NCBI RefSeq assembly: GCF_900078685.2
Contig: NZ_LT546166.1
Coordinates: forward strand, 2,794,780 to 2,858,779
DNA from: Mycolicibacter icosiumassiliensis
GTDB lineage: Bacteria > Actinomycetota > Actinomycetes > Mycobacteriales > Mycobacteriaceae
Reading direction: 5' to 3'
DNA length: 64,000 bases
This document shows positions 22,102 through 30,670 of this stretch, piece after piece. Position 1 is the first letter of the stretch. Every line of letters begins with the position of its first letter. The position numbers were made by a program, and so were the translations under genes. The notes beneath the pieces were generated by a model, which worked only from the letters and a program-made list of their open reading frames with translations, was not told where the DNA came from and did no database searches.

Positions 22102-22982
22102 TGCCGGCCGAGCCGAACACGGATCTCGAGGAGCTGCTGGCGGTACTGGATCTCACGAGTGCCGACGACGACGTCTTTATCGGATCGCACCCGAGCAAGA
22201 CACCGTTGCGCACCTTCGGCGGCCAGCTGATGGCGCAGTCGTTCGTCGCCGCCAGCCGTACTGTGGCCGCGCACCTGCCGCCCGGGGCGCTGTCGGTCCA
22301 CTTCATCAACGGTGGTGATCCGGCCCGCGACATCGAATTCCGGGTGCACCGGCTGCGCGACGAACGCCGGTTCGCCAACCGCCGGGTCGACGCGCTGCAG
22401 GGTGACACCTTGATCGCTACGTCGATGGTCTCCTACCTCTCCGGGGGGAGCGGGCTGGAGCACAGCATCGCGGCGCCCACGGTCGCCGAGCCCGAGTCGC
22501 TGCCTAGGCTGCGCGAACTGCTCAACGGTTACGAGGAAGTCGTCCCGGGCTTCGTCAAGGCGCCGCACCCGATCGAGTGGCGCTACACCAACGACCCGGC
22601 CTGGGTAATGCGCGACAAAGGTGGCCAACTGGGTCACAACCGGGTCTGGGTCAAGGCCGACGGGACGATCCCCGAGGACCCCGTGCTGCACACCGCGATG
22701 ATGGTCTATTCGTCGGACACCACGGTGCTCGACTCGATCATCACCACTCATGGGTTGTCCTGGGGCTTCGACCGGATCTTCGCGGCCAGCGCCAACCACA
22801 CGCTGTGGTTTCACCGGCCGATTCGGTTCGACGACTGGGTGTTGTATGCGACGTCGTCACCGGTGGCGGCGGATTCCCGCGGGTTGGGCACCGGACATTT
22901 CTTCGACCGATCCGGGCAACTGCTGGCCACCGTCACGCAAGAAGGCGTGCTGAAGTACTTCCCGAACTCTAAAAAGCGCTAG
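22101..22982 (+). CDS. tesB: acyl-CoA thioesterase II
   Basis: Double-hotdog thioesterase hydrolysing acyl-CoA, 293 residues. Landmarks are RTFGGQLMAQSFVAA, LHSVHFINGGD-like sequence near residue 70, and the C-terminal hotdog with LWFHRPIRFDDWVLY and SRGLGTGHFFDRSGQLLATV. Same position as tesB1 (Rv1618). Its TAG stop lies only 8 nt before the insertion element. Confidence 0.92.
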   Translation: MPAEPNTDLEELLAVLDLTSADDDVFIGSHPSKTPLRTFGGQLMAQSFVAASRTVAAHLPPGALSVHFINGGDPARDIEFRVHRLRDERRFANRRVDALQGDTLIATSMVSYLSGGSGLEHSIAAPTVAEPESLPRLRELLNGYEEVVPGFVKAPHPIEWRYTNDPAWVMRDKGGQLGHNRVWVKADGTIPEDPVLHTAMMVYSSDTTVLDSIITTHGLSWGFDRIFAASANHTLWFHRPIRFDDWVLYATSSPVAADSRGLGTGHFFDRSGQLLATVTQEGVLKYFPNSKKR

Positions 22983-22986
22983 ACCG

Positions 22987-22990
22987 CTAG
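22987..22990. repeat. target-site duplication CTAG, left copy
   Basis: Palindromic 4-bp CTAG directly outside the left inverted repeat; the other copy is at 24790-24793. Four-bp palindromic duplications are usual for the IS1182 family. Confidence 0.8.
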
Positions 22991-24789
22991 GACTCTGCTG
23001 AATTAGTGGCCTGAGGGGCGAGGTGCCTCGTGGCGCTGATTTGAAGTCAGGCCCTGGGGCCGACGGGCGAGGTCATTCCGGCGTGGTGATCGTGACACTG
23101 GGCGGGGTTGAGGGCAACAGCCTTGCGCCGCTGGATCAGGCCAGCGTCCAGGCGGTGCCGGTATGGGTCAGGCCCATGGTGATCAGTCGGCGCAGGTTCA
23201 GCCCTGCGACGCGGTGATGCAGCCAAGCGTCGTTCTTGGCGATTCCGCGGTAGGGCACTCGCCGGTTCCCGCGGGTGAGCCAGGCGATGGTGCGTTCGAC
23301 CATCGGCCTATGCCGGCGATAGGTGGCCTGAAAGTCACTATCGGCGGCGCGTTTACGGTGTTCACGCTGGAGCAGATCGTGCTTGTGCAGCTCGATGGTG
23401 CGGCCCTTCTTGGCGGTGGTGCATCGCGCCCGCAGCGGGCATTGCGCACATGCGATCCCGAAAACGGCCTTGCGGCTCTTGGTGATTCGCTTGGCTACCC
23501 CTGCCGGGCAGGTCAACGTCGCGGCATATGGATCGTGGGTGAAGTCGTCGATGGTGAAACCGCCCTCGACTGCGGGCTTGACCGGCCAGGGTTTGACCAG
23601 CGGCGTCCACTGCTTGTGATCCAGCGTGTGCAGCATGTCACCGGTGGCGTAGGCGGAATCACCCAGTACCTCGACGTCTTGACCCGTGGCGATGGTCGGG
23701 TCAGCGGTCACCAACTGCGCGCCCACGTTCGCATCGGAGTTATCCGGACCGTTCGTTTTCGTCAACCGCACGGTCGTGGTCAGACCGGTGTCGGGCTCGA
23801 CCACGACATGGGCCTTGAACCCCTCCTGGCGGCGGTGCTGAGTCTTGTGCGCATGGCGGGTATCGGGGTCGACGGTCGAGATCATCCGATCCGGCGCGGT
23901 GCGCCGCGCGATCCGCCACCGCCCGTCGGTCCCGTCAGAACCCTCGGCGGGCTCAACGTCCTGGCCTGCGACCAAGGCAAGCAACGCGACCGCTTCGGCG
24001 GGCTTACCGCCCTGCTCCGCGATCGTCTCGACATCGAGGGCCCCCAACAGCGCCAAAGCGTCGTTGACCAGTGCGGTGACCAATTCCTCCCGCGCGGCGT
24101 GGTCATCCCAGGCGATCCGCGGCTTGCCCGTCGCGGTGTAGTCCTGCCCGGTCAACGCCGCAAGCCGTGTGCACTGCGCGGTAACCACCGCGTTGCCACC
24201 GGGCACGTCGCGGCCGACCCGACGGATCACCGCGATCAACTGAGTCACGGTGTCCTGGCGGGCGACCGCGTCATCGAGGATCGTCGAATCCAGTGCCCTC
24301 CGCGCCCGGCCAGCCAACACCCCGGTCTGGGTGATGACCTCACGAACCGCATCGAAAATCCGTTGCGGCCTATCGCTGGCCGCCAGCCGGCGCCGCCAAT
24401 AGGTCAGCGTCGTCGGGTGAAACCCAGCAGCGTCGATCGCGAACCCACACGCCGCCTTCCACCGCAGGTCGAACATCACCGCCTCGGCAGCCTCACGATC
24501 CGAGAGCCCATGCAAGGTCTGCAACACGATCACCGAGGCGACCACCTCAGGCGGGACGGACGGCCGTCCACGACCCGACGGGAACAGATCAGAGAACATC
24601 TCCGCCGGGAACAACCGGGTCCGATGTTCGGCCAAGAACGCAAACACCGTCCCAGCCGGGAGCAGATGCCCCACTACCGATTCCACATCCAACAGATCTC
24701 GCTGACGATCAGCCTCACCCTGCACCCACCAAGAATCCCAGGCACCACCAACCACACCACGAAGCCACGCGGGATTATTCAGCAGAGTC
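22991..24789. mobile_element. IS1182-family insertion sequence, 1799 bp, apparently intact
   Basis: Bounded by perfect 13-bp inverted repeats GACTCTGCTGAAT (22991-23003) and its complement (24777-24789), each flanked by CTAG. It contains one transposase gene on the minus strand. Matching flanking duplications and an uninterrupted transposase frame point to a recent simple transposition. The insertion lies between tesB and the DUF4190 gene and duplicated the latter's stop codon region. Confidence 0.92.
23136..24755 (-). CDS. IS1182-family transposase
   Basis: DDE transposase of 539 residues, full length. The N-terminal domain includes LFPAEMFSDLFPSGRGRPSVPPEVVASVIVLQ-type sequence (about residues 47-78) and GLSDREAAEAVMFDLRWKAA, typical of the IS1182/IS5-like DUF772 domain. 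The catalytic region has ALDSTILDDAV, DSAYATGDM and a cysteine cluster CAQCPLRARC. The C-terminus ends ERTIAWLTRGNRRVPYRG-style, as in the family. It fills most of the element. The start may be slightly downstream. Confidence 0.92.
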   Translation of the reverse strand: MVGGAWDSWWVQGEADRQRDLLDVESVVGHLLPAGTVFAFLAEHRTRLFPAEMFSDLFPSGRGRPSVPPEVVASVIVLQTLHGLSDREAAEAVMFDLRWKAACGFAIDAAGFHPTTLTYWRRRLAASDRPQRIFDAVREVITQTGVLAGRARRALDSTILDDAVARQDTVTQLIAVIRRVGRDVPGGNAVVTAQCTRLAALTGQDYTATGKPRIAWDDHAAREELVTALVNDALALLGALDVETIAEQGGKPAEAVALLALVAGQDVEPAEGSDGTDGRWRIARRTAPDRMISTVDPDTRHAHKTQHRRQEGFKAHVVVEPDTGLTTTVRLTKTNGPDNSDANVGAQLVTADPTIATGQDVEVLGDSAYATGDMLHTLDHKQWTPLVKPWPVKPAVEGGFTIDDFTHDPYAATLTCPAGVAKRITKSRKAVFGIACAQCPLRARCTTAKKGRTIELHKHDLLQREHRKRAADSDFQATYRRHRPMVERTIAWLTRGNRRVPYRGIAKNDAWLHHRVAGLNLRRLITMGLTHTGTAWTLA

Positions 24790-25356
24790 CTAGGCCGGCA
24801 TCAGCGCGGAGTCCGATTCCTCCTGCACCATGGGCGCGTCGGCACCGCTGCCGAAGGTGTTCTCGAAGTGTTCACGGAACCGTTCGGTGCACTGCTGCTG
24901 GGCGTCGGTGTCCGAACCAGCCTTTGACATGCACGCCACGTAGTCGCCGGCGCCGGCGGTCCGCCAGATGCCGACGTAGACGAAGATGCAACCGATGCCG
25001 GCGATCACCGCCAGCGCACCCAAGACGATCCCGGCGAGCGCGACGCCGCCGTTGTCGGCCTCCCCGCGTTTGGCGCGGCCCCGGCCGATGATGCCGAGCA
25101 CCACCGCTGCCAGGCCTAATCCGACTCCACCGATCACCGACAGTGCGGTCACAATACCGGCGATGGCGACCACCAGGGCGGCGATGCCGGCACCGTTCTT
25201 GAGTACCGGGGGCGCCGCCGGTGGCGGGTAACCCGGGTACTGCCCGGGCGCCGGATACGGGTATGGGTAGTTCGGCGGCGGGGGATAGCTGGGACCGGGT
25301 GACGGCCAGGATTGCTGAGACTCAGGCGATAACGAGGGCATGCCGGACTCGGGCAT
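24790..25356 (-). CDS. DUF4190-type membrane protein with Pro/Tyr-rich N-terminus
   Basis: A 188-residue protein. Residues about 18-52 are Pro/Tyr/Gly-rich and presumably cytoplasmic. Two hydrophobic segments (about 57-90 and 105-130) with an intervening basic RGRAKRGEADNGG loop match the DUF4190 hairpin. The C-terminal ~55 residues, with two cysteines, are predicted outside. Function unknown. The TAG stop is formed within the CTAG duplicated by the adjacent insertion element, so the protein is undamaged. Confidence 0.8.
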   Translation of the reverse strand: MPESGMPSLSPESQQSWPSPGPSYPPPPNYPYPYPAPGQYPGYPPPAAPPVLKNGAGIAALVVAIAGIVTALSVIGGVGLGLAAVVLGIIGRGRAKRGEADNGGVALAGIVLGALAVIAGIGCIFVYVGIWRTAGAGDYVACMSKAGSDTDAQQQCTERFREHFENTFGSGADAPMVQEESDSALMPA

Positions 25357-25454
25357 TGAGCAGACTCCAGATCAGAGCTTCAGGCAGGTGTCAAAATAGG
25401 TCAGACCCCAAGGGTACCCGCGACTGGGCAAACTGGCCGCGGGCTGCGCTGCCG

Positions 25455-26045
25455 CTACCCGGCCGACAGCGCAGTGGTGACTTTGTGGGATGCGCTCCGA
25501 ATCTTGAGCGAGGTGACGATCTCGACGATGCCGATGACGATCAGCCAGCTGCCGACGACCAACGCCAGCACCCACAGCGACTCGAACGGTGACGCCAGGG
25601 TCACCAGACCGGCCAGCAGGCTGACCACGCCCATGAAGATCTGCCAACCCCGGCCCGGCATTGCCGGGTCGCTGATGGCCGCCACGGTGGTCGCCACTCC
25701 GCGGAAGATGAAGCCGACCGCGACCCAGATGGCCAGCAGCAGCACCGCCAGGGCTTCTTCGTCGGAGTTGAAGTGCCGGAAACACAGGACGGCCAGAATC
25801 ACGGACGCGGTACCGCTGAGGAACAGCAACACCCGGCCGCCGGCGGACATGACGGGCAGGCTGAAGGCGAAGATCAACTGCGCGATTCCGGTGACCACCA
25901 GGTAGACACCGAACAGCACCGCAGCGGCAATGATGGACCGGCCCGGCCAGACCAGGACCAGCACGCCCAAAACGAGGGCCAAGACACCAGAAACCAGTGT
26001 CGACTTCCACAAATTTGGCAGCAGGCTCGAAACCGATGTTTCCAT
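25455..26045 (-). CDS. HdeD/DUF308-family membrane protein
   Basis: A 196-residue integral membrane protein with about six hydrophobic segments, e.g. ALVLGVLVLVWPGRSIIAAA and LLFLSGTASVILAVL. The repeated ILGxxxLxxP-type pattern is that of HdeD-like proteins, known for acid-resistance in enterics; no such role is shown for mycobacterial members. Orthologue position is Rv1624c, next to the cyclase gene apart from one inserted hydrolase gene. Confidence 0.8.
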   Translation of the reverse strand: METSVSSLLPNLWKSTLVSGVLALVLGVLVLVWPGRSIIAAAVLFGVYLVVTGIAQLIFAFSLPVMSAGGRVLLFLSGTASVILAVLCFRHFNSDEEALAVLLLAIWVAVGFIFRGVATTVAAISDPAMPGRGWQIFMGVVSLLAGLVTLASPFESLWVLALVVGSWLIVIGIVEIVTSLKIRSASHKVTTALSAG

Positions 26046-26095
26046 GGCCGAAGTCTGGCACAGAAACCGCGTTCCGGCCGGGTATTGGCCGCCGT

Positions 26096-27349
26096 TCAGC
26101 GACCGGAGATCACTTGTGTGGTCTGCCGCGCGTAGATCTCGGCGAGGAACTGCTCGACGGCTACCGCCGTATGCGCTGCCCGGGGCGAGCCGAAAATGTC
26201 GAAAGCATGCTGCGCCAAGGGCAACTCGGCATAGACCACCGGGCTCGTGCTGGCCTCCCGTAACCGGTCGGCAAATGCGCGGCCCTGCTCCACCGGCACC
26301 AACGAATCATTGGTGCCGTGCAGCACGAAAAAGGGGGGCGCATCGGCGGACAGGTACGTCATCGGGGAGGCGTCGCGGTAGGTGTCCGGGAAGCGCCGCC
26401 GGCTCTGTTTGAACACGTAGGCCCCCAATGCCGGGGTCAGCAGTGGGTGCAATCCGGTCTCGCCGGTGAAGTCATAGATCCCGTAGAACGGGACCGCGGC
26501 CCGCACGCTGGTATCGGCGTCGGCGAAACCCGGCTGGAAACGCGAATCGTTCGCGGTCAACGCGGTCAGGGCGCACAGATGGCCACCCGCGGAGCCGCCG
26601 GTCACCGCGACCCAGTCGGGGTCCCCGCCGTAGTCCGCGATGTGCGCTTTGGTCCACGCCAGGGCCCGCTTGACGTCGATGATGTGGTCGGGCCAGGTGG
26701 ACCGTGGGCTCAGCCGGTAGTTGATCGACACACACACCCAGCCGCGTTCCACCAGGTGGGCCATCAGCGGATGTGCTTGGCCGCGTTTGCTTCCCACCAT
26801 CCAGGCACCGCCGGGAATCTGCAGCAGTACCGGCGCCCGGCCATCGCGGGGCAGGTCGCGATGCCGCCATATATCGAGGGTGTTGCGGCCGCCGTATTCG
26901 CCGTAAGGGATGTCGGAGTCGGTGGCGTAGTCCTGGTAGACCCGCATCATGCGTACCACGCCGGGTGCCTTGGCGATTTCCGCGTCCGGGCCCGGCCGCT
27001 TCCACAGGTCCCGGCTTTCGGTGCGTCGTCCCGCACCGAGTTCGGCATCCAGTGCCGCGGTCAGCGGCCTATTGGCGGTACGCCCGGCATAGTTCAGCCC
27101 CAACAGGCCCAGCCACGAGATCGCCGACAGCAGCCAGGTGGTCCGCCGAGCCGGCGGGGATAGCCGCCGGCTCACCGCCGCCAAGGCCGCGGACTGGCCG
27201 GCGATGAGCTGTAGCGGCAGCTCCGAGGCGAACAGGCCGAAGGCGAACGCATACAGCGACGGATAACCGCGCTTGGTCAGCGGACGGTAGCCATTGATCG
27301 TGGTGGCCAGACCGGCCAGCGAGCCGAGCACGGCCAAAAGCCTTCTCAT
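26096..27349 (-). CDS. alpha/beta hydrolase, LipM/LipO/LipQ-type esterase
   Basis: A 417-residue esterase-like protein. Residues about 30-95 hold hydrophobic segments that should anchor it to the membrane. The hydrolase domain has an oxyanion IPGGAW motif (Pro replacing the usual His of HGGG), nucleophile Ser253 in GGSAGG, an acid Asp in HGTNDSLVPV and a His in QHAFDIF. This pattern is shared by the mycobacterial LipM/O/Q group. GAGGAG lies just before the ATG. The gene stands between homologues of Rv1624c and Rv1625c, which are adjacent in H37Rv. Substrate unknown. Confidence 0.85.
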   Translation of the reverse strand: MRRLLAVLGSLAGLATTINGYRPLTKRGYPSLYAFAFGLFASELPLQLIAGQSAALAAVSRRLSPPARRTTWLLSAISWLGLLGLNYAGRTANRPLTAALDAELGAGRRTESRDLWKRPGPDAEIAKAPGVVRMMRVYQDYATDSDIPYGEYGGRNTLDIWRHRDLPRDGRAPVLLQIPGGAWMVGSKRGQAHPLMAHLVERGWVCVSINYRLSPRSTWPDHIIDVKRALAWTKAHIADYGGDPDWVAVTGGSAGGHLCALTALTANDSRFQPGFADADTSVRAAVPFYGIYDFTGETGLHPLLTPALGAYVFKQSRRRFPDTYRDASPMTYLSADAPPFFVLHGTNDSLVPVEQGRAFADRLREASTSPVVYAELPLAQHAFDIFGSPRAAHTAVAVEQFLAEIYARQTTQVISGR

Positions 27350-27426
27350 TGCGCTCCTCAGCGTTGTGGGACGACCTGCCCCGGCACCCTACCGAAGCCG
27401 GCCGGAGCACCGGGTCTGTGCGGTGG

Positions 27427-28737
27427 TCAGCCCGCCGGGGTCGCCGATAGCGATCGGGGCGCCGGACCGCGCGAGACCGGGGGACGGGCGTCGACCAGAA
27501 ACCAGGTGCGCATGACGCCCTTGCCTTTGACGTCGACGTCGCCGCGCTCCTCGAACACGAAGTCATCGTTGAGGCGCTCGTGGACCGCTTGCGGCACCTG
27601 GATGCGGTCCTGGGCGCCGGTCGACTCCATCCGGGAGGCAAGATTCACCGCGTCGCCCCACACGTCGTAGAAGAACCGGCGGTTGCCGACGACCCCGGCC
27701 ACCACCGGCCCGGTGGCCAGTCCGATCCGCAGCGATACCGGCCGGCCCAGCGGATCACGCAGTTCGGCGACGGTTGCGGCGATGTCGAGCGCCAGCCGCG
27801 CCAGCGCATGCAGGTGATCCGGTCTCGGGTCGGGAACTCCACTGACCACCATGTAGGAGTCGCCGCTGGTCTTGATCTTCTCCAGGCCGTGCTGATCAAC
27901 CAGCAGGTCCAGCCCGCTATAGAGCTCATTGAGAAACCCGACCAGTTGGCCCGGGTCGGTCTGGCTGGCCCGCCGGGTGAAGTCGGCGATGTCGGCGAAC
28001 AACACCGAGGCATCCGGGTAGCTGTCGGCGATCACCTCGACCGCCGGGTTCTTCAGCCGGTCCGCGACCGCCGTGGGCAAGATGTTGGCCAACAGGGCTT
28101 CCGAGCGTTCATATTCGGCCTCCATCGCCGCTTCGGCGTGGGAGATCTCGCGCAGCGCGAACCAGACCGTGGCTACCACCATGAAGCAGGCCGAGACCAC
28201 CACCAGCACGTAGGACAGCCTGTGCAGCCACTCCGGTTGGTGCAGGTTGTCGTCGGGGACCAAGAATTGCAGGGCGATGGTCAGCGCCGCACCGATGCCG
28301 GCCACGACGGCGGCCAATTTGATCCGGTCCACGCCCAGAATCAGCACGCTGATCGATGCCGAAGCCAGAAAATAGAACTGGATTCCCGACCCGGTTCCCA
28401 CCATCCAGCAGACGATGGCGGTCGTCAGATAGGCGATGGCCACGAAGGTCAGGGGAGCGATGAGCTCGCCGTAGCGGTACAACAGCGGGGTCAGGGCCAG
28501 CGCGGCGGCGGCGACGAGATTGATCGCGCCGATCCACCAGTAGGCGGGGTCAGCCCAGATCTCCAGCATGCCCCACCCGGCGCTGATGAACGCGGCGAGT
28601 CCAGCAGCCACCTTGAGGATCCGCAGCCGCTGCGACAATCGCGCCGCGTAATGGCGGGTGCGGGCCGGTATGCAGTGTGTGCGCCGGTAGGGGCTCTGAG
28701 CCTCGGCCGGCACCGCGAGGAACCGCTTGACGGACAC
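27427..28737 (-). CDS. cya: membrane-bound class III adenylate cyclase
   Basis: Converts ATP to cAMP. 436 residues, orthologous to Rv1625c, the closest bacterial relative of mammalian membrane cyclases. Six membrane segments fill residues about 40-195, followed by a signalling helix and the catalytic domain. All class III residues are present: metal Asp249 and Asp293, substrate-specifying Lys289 and Asp358, transition-state Asn365 and Arg369. A homodimer is expected. GTG start with a -10 box 7 nt upstream. Confidence 0.94.
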   Translation of the reverse strand: MSVKRFLAVPAEAQSPYRRTHCIPARTRHYAARLSQRLRILKVAAGLAAFISAGWGMLEIWADPAYWWIGAINLVAAAALALTPLLYRYGELIAPLTFVAIAYLTTAIVCWMVGTGSGIQFYFLASASISVLILGVDRIKLAAVVAGIGAALTIALQFLVPDDNLHQPEWLHRLSYVLVVVSACFMVVATVWFALREISHAEAAMEAEYERSEALLANILPTAVADRLKNPAVEVIADSYPDASVLFADIADFTRRASQTDPGQLVGFLNELYSGLDLLVDQHGLEKIKTSGDSYMVVSGVPDPRPDHLHALARLALDIAATVAELRDPLGRPVSLRIGLATGPVVAGVVGNRRFFYDVWGDAVNLASRMESTGAQDRIQVPQAVHERLNDDFVFEERGDVDVKGKGVMRTWFLVDARPPVSRGPAPRSLSATPAG

Positions 28738-28744
28738 AACCGAC

Positions 28745-28750
28745 AGCCTA
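28745..28750 (-). promoter_or_regulatory. -10 box for cya
   Basis: TAGGCT on the minus strand 7 nt before GTG 28737, consistent with a leaderless message. Confidence 0.4.
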
Positions 28751-28814
28751 ATCCGGTGAGCTGGGCCGATGGGGGTTTCACCAGCTAGGCGGCCCGCGTC
28801 TAGGGTCAGCGGTC

Positions 28815-28953
28815 ATGGTGATGCGTTCCGTCGCGCTGTTCGTGTTGGCGGCCGTCGCGGAGATCGGCGGTGCCTGGCTGGTGTGGCAGGGGGCGCGAGC
28901 ACCGCGGCCTGCTGTGGGTCGGCGCCGGCGTGACCATGTATTGGCCGCGCTGA
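28815..28953 (+). pseudogene. UPF0060 (YnfA-like) membrane protein remnant
   Basis: Starts with an intact N-terminus ([17 protein letters not shown], the first membrane helix of the UPF0060 family). Directly after it a 1- or 2-base indel is needed to read [12 protein letters not shown], and then the sequence jumps to a C-terminal-like VTMYWPR and a stop at 28951-28953. Intact family members are about 110 residues with four membrane helices, so most of the middle is missing. A decayed gene with both a frameshift and an internal deletion. Confidence 0.72.
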
Positions 28954-28959
28954 CGCTCG

Positions 28960-29517
28960 TCAGCCCACGGGTTCGATCCCCGAACTTGAGATCACGAAGC
29001 CGCGGCCAGAGGATTCGAGGGTGCAGGTCACCCCGGTGGCTTCCGATTGGCAAGTGAACGGTCCGGCACCCGCGCTCTGGCCGAACGGAAGAATCGGTTG
29101 GTCGGACGGGGGATTAGACAAGCAGTTGACGCCGTCCCGGCAGATCGACAACTCCCCGTCGGTGTCCATCGATACGTGCTGCGGCGGATTTACCGACATG
29201 CAGTAAGCCGAATCGGGCAGATCGCCTCGCCGGTAATTGATTTCGCAGTTGATCCCGGCCCGCGTCCCGAAAAACGGCACGAAGGGCAGCTGGCACGATT
29301 CGCAGTCGTCGTAACTGGGCTCGCCAACCATCTCTTGCAGCGGGTCGCGTTGCAGAAGGTTGCCGCCGACGCCGCCGTCATGGCCAGATGGCGCGTCGTC
29401 GAATTGCCCGCGAGCCTTGGCCGGCACGTGCTTCGTGTCTTCGTTCGACGGCCACAGAAGAAAGCCGACCGACACGCCCAACAGCAGCACCAGCGCACCC
29501 AGCACGGCTTTTCTCAA
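28960..29517 (-). CDS. membrane-anchored Cys-rich exported protein, DUF6636-like
   Basis: A 185-residue protein with one N-terminal hydrophobic segment (residues 4-22) after a short basic start, then an extracytoplasmic domain with about eight cysteines. The [10 protein letters not shown] and [13 protein letters not shown] segments resemble mycobacterial exported proteins of the DUF6636 type; this assignment is from pattern memory. AGGAGG (29522-29527) precedes the TTG at 29517, supporting that unusual start codon. Function unknown. Confidence 0.7.
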   Translation of the reverse strand: MRKAVLGALVLLLGVSVGFLLWPSNEDTKHVPAKARGQFDDAPSGHDGGVGGNLLQRDPLQEMVGEPSYDDCESCQLPFVPFFGTRAGINCEINYRRGDLPDSAYCMSVNPPQHVSMDTDGELSICRDGVNCLSNPPSDQPILPFGQSAGAGPFTCQSEATGVTCTLESSGRGFVISSSGIEPVG

Positions 29518-29910
29518 GGGCCCTCCTCGGCTGCCGTAGTCGCGGCGTGCCCGAGTCTAGGTTCGACGGTGTCGGTAGGGGGCGACAATGGCGAATCGTT
29601 CGGGACTCGTGGGCTCTTCTTCGTAGGCAAATGGCGAGGACCGAATGCCGTGATGTGATCTGGAGTACGGATGTGCTGCCGCATCGGTAGCCGGGTGGAC
29701 GGAGCCGTAGCAAACCCGAACCGGCCGAGCGCCCGGGACCACCTTGTTCGGCACGGGGCAGTGCGGTGGTTTCGGTGCGGACACTATGGCGATGGAGGCT
29801 GCGGCGCCGCACAGCAGCGCTCCGGCCCGGTCCTGTTGTTTACCAGCGCGAAGTCGGTCGGCGTGCGTGCAGTGAGAACGTCCGCCGACGCGGGCCGTTA
29901 GACAGAACGA
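29518..29910. other. 393-bp gap without a supported gene
   Basis: Short open frames occur on both strands (for example 29671-29901 plus and 29557-29784 minus), but none has a ribosome site, a recognisable domain or a -10 box at its start. Composition falls from GC-rich to AT-richer towards 29910. I see no RNA gene here. Confidence 0.5.
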
Positions 29911-30453
29911 TCAACGACCAAATCCGAACAGGCTCATTATTGATTGAAAAAGATTTGATATGAACGAAAAGAAATACTGGAAGATGTCCAAAAACGGATT
30001 GCCACTATCATATCCCTGTGTTCGATCGTATATGCTACCGTTGTCACCAATCAGTTTGCCGTCTGAAGTATAAGATGCAGCTGGACCAGGTTCCCCACTA
30101 TCGCTAGCGAAAGTGCCGACGTAATCAGCCTCAGCGCTGCCCGCGTTGGGATGGTAATCCGAGTTATTCGTTAGGTCATCCAGAGTGATAGCCAGCGAGG
30201 AAACATCGACCGCAGCATCAATCACGGCCGAATGATCACCGAGCTCCACGACCGATGAATGGATGTCCAAATCGGGATCGGAGTCATTGTTAAAATCTCC
30301 GTCAACCGAAGATGTGATGGATGGATCGATAAATTCATCAACATCCGATTTGGCCGTCGGTGCAGACGTCAAACATGCTATCGCCAGTCCCAACGAACCG
30401 AGGCCCGTGACGGCAGCTGTAGCTCGTGCGTTTCGGCTCACGGCATACGTCAC
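29911..30453 (-). CDS. exported protein with Phe-rich amphipathic C-terminus, AT-rich gene
   Basis: A 180-residue protein with a signal-peptide-like N-terminus (basic, then a hydrophobic stretch ending TSAPTAKSD). The middle is Asp/Ser-rich, with IDAAVDVSSLAITLDDLTNN. The last 27 residues are dominated by Phe, Ile, Leu and Ser (FQYFFSFISNLFQSIMSLFG). A strong GGAGGAG site lies 5 nt before the GTG, so this is a real gene. Its DNA is far less GC-rich than its neighbours. I recognise no family. Membrane interaction by the tail is inference. Confidence 0.72.
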   Translation of the reverse strand: MTYAVSRNARATAAVTGLGSLGLAIACLTSAPTAKSDVDEFIDPSITSSVDGDFNNDSDPDLDIHSSVVELGDHSAVIDAAVDVSSLAITLDDLTNNSDYHPNAGSAEADYVGTFASDSGEPGPAASYTSDGKLIGDNGSIYDRTQGYDSGNPFLDIFQYFFSFISNLFQSIMSLFGFGR

Positions 30454-30458
30454 TTGAG

Positions 30459-30465
30459 CTCCTCC
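30459..30465 (-). promoter_or_regulatory. strong ribosome-binding site for the Phe-rich protein
   Basis: GGAGGAG on the minus strand, 5 nt before GTG 30453. It fixes the start and argues that the AT-rich frame is translated. Confidence 0.65.
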
Positions 30466-30670
30466 AGGTATCGGTCTATAGATCGCGAATCATTCTCAAC
30501 TACACAGGTTGAAATCATGTTCTTCTGAGCAAATACTTATCATGGGGTAATCTTGCCTGTCAATCAGCGGTGCTCGCCGCGCCGGGGGTCAACGACACGA
30601 ACGCACCGCGGAGGCCCCACCGTCGTCATTCAGGCCTGCGGCTACGCAGACGTCGAATATAGTGCCCCAC

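Noticed and set aside
23163-25091. 642-codon plus-strand frame across the insertion element
   Set aside because: Antisense to the IS1182 transposase and the DUF4190 gene; composition is the complement of those genes.
29671-29901. 76-codon plus-strand frame
   Set aside because: No ribosome site, promoter or family resemblance; composition does not look coding.
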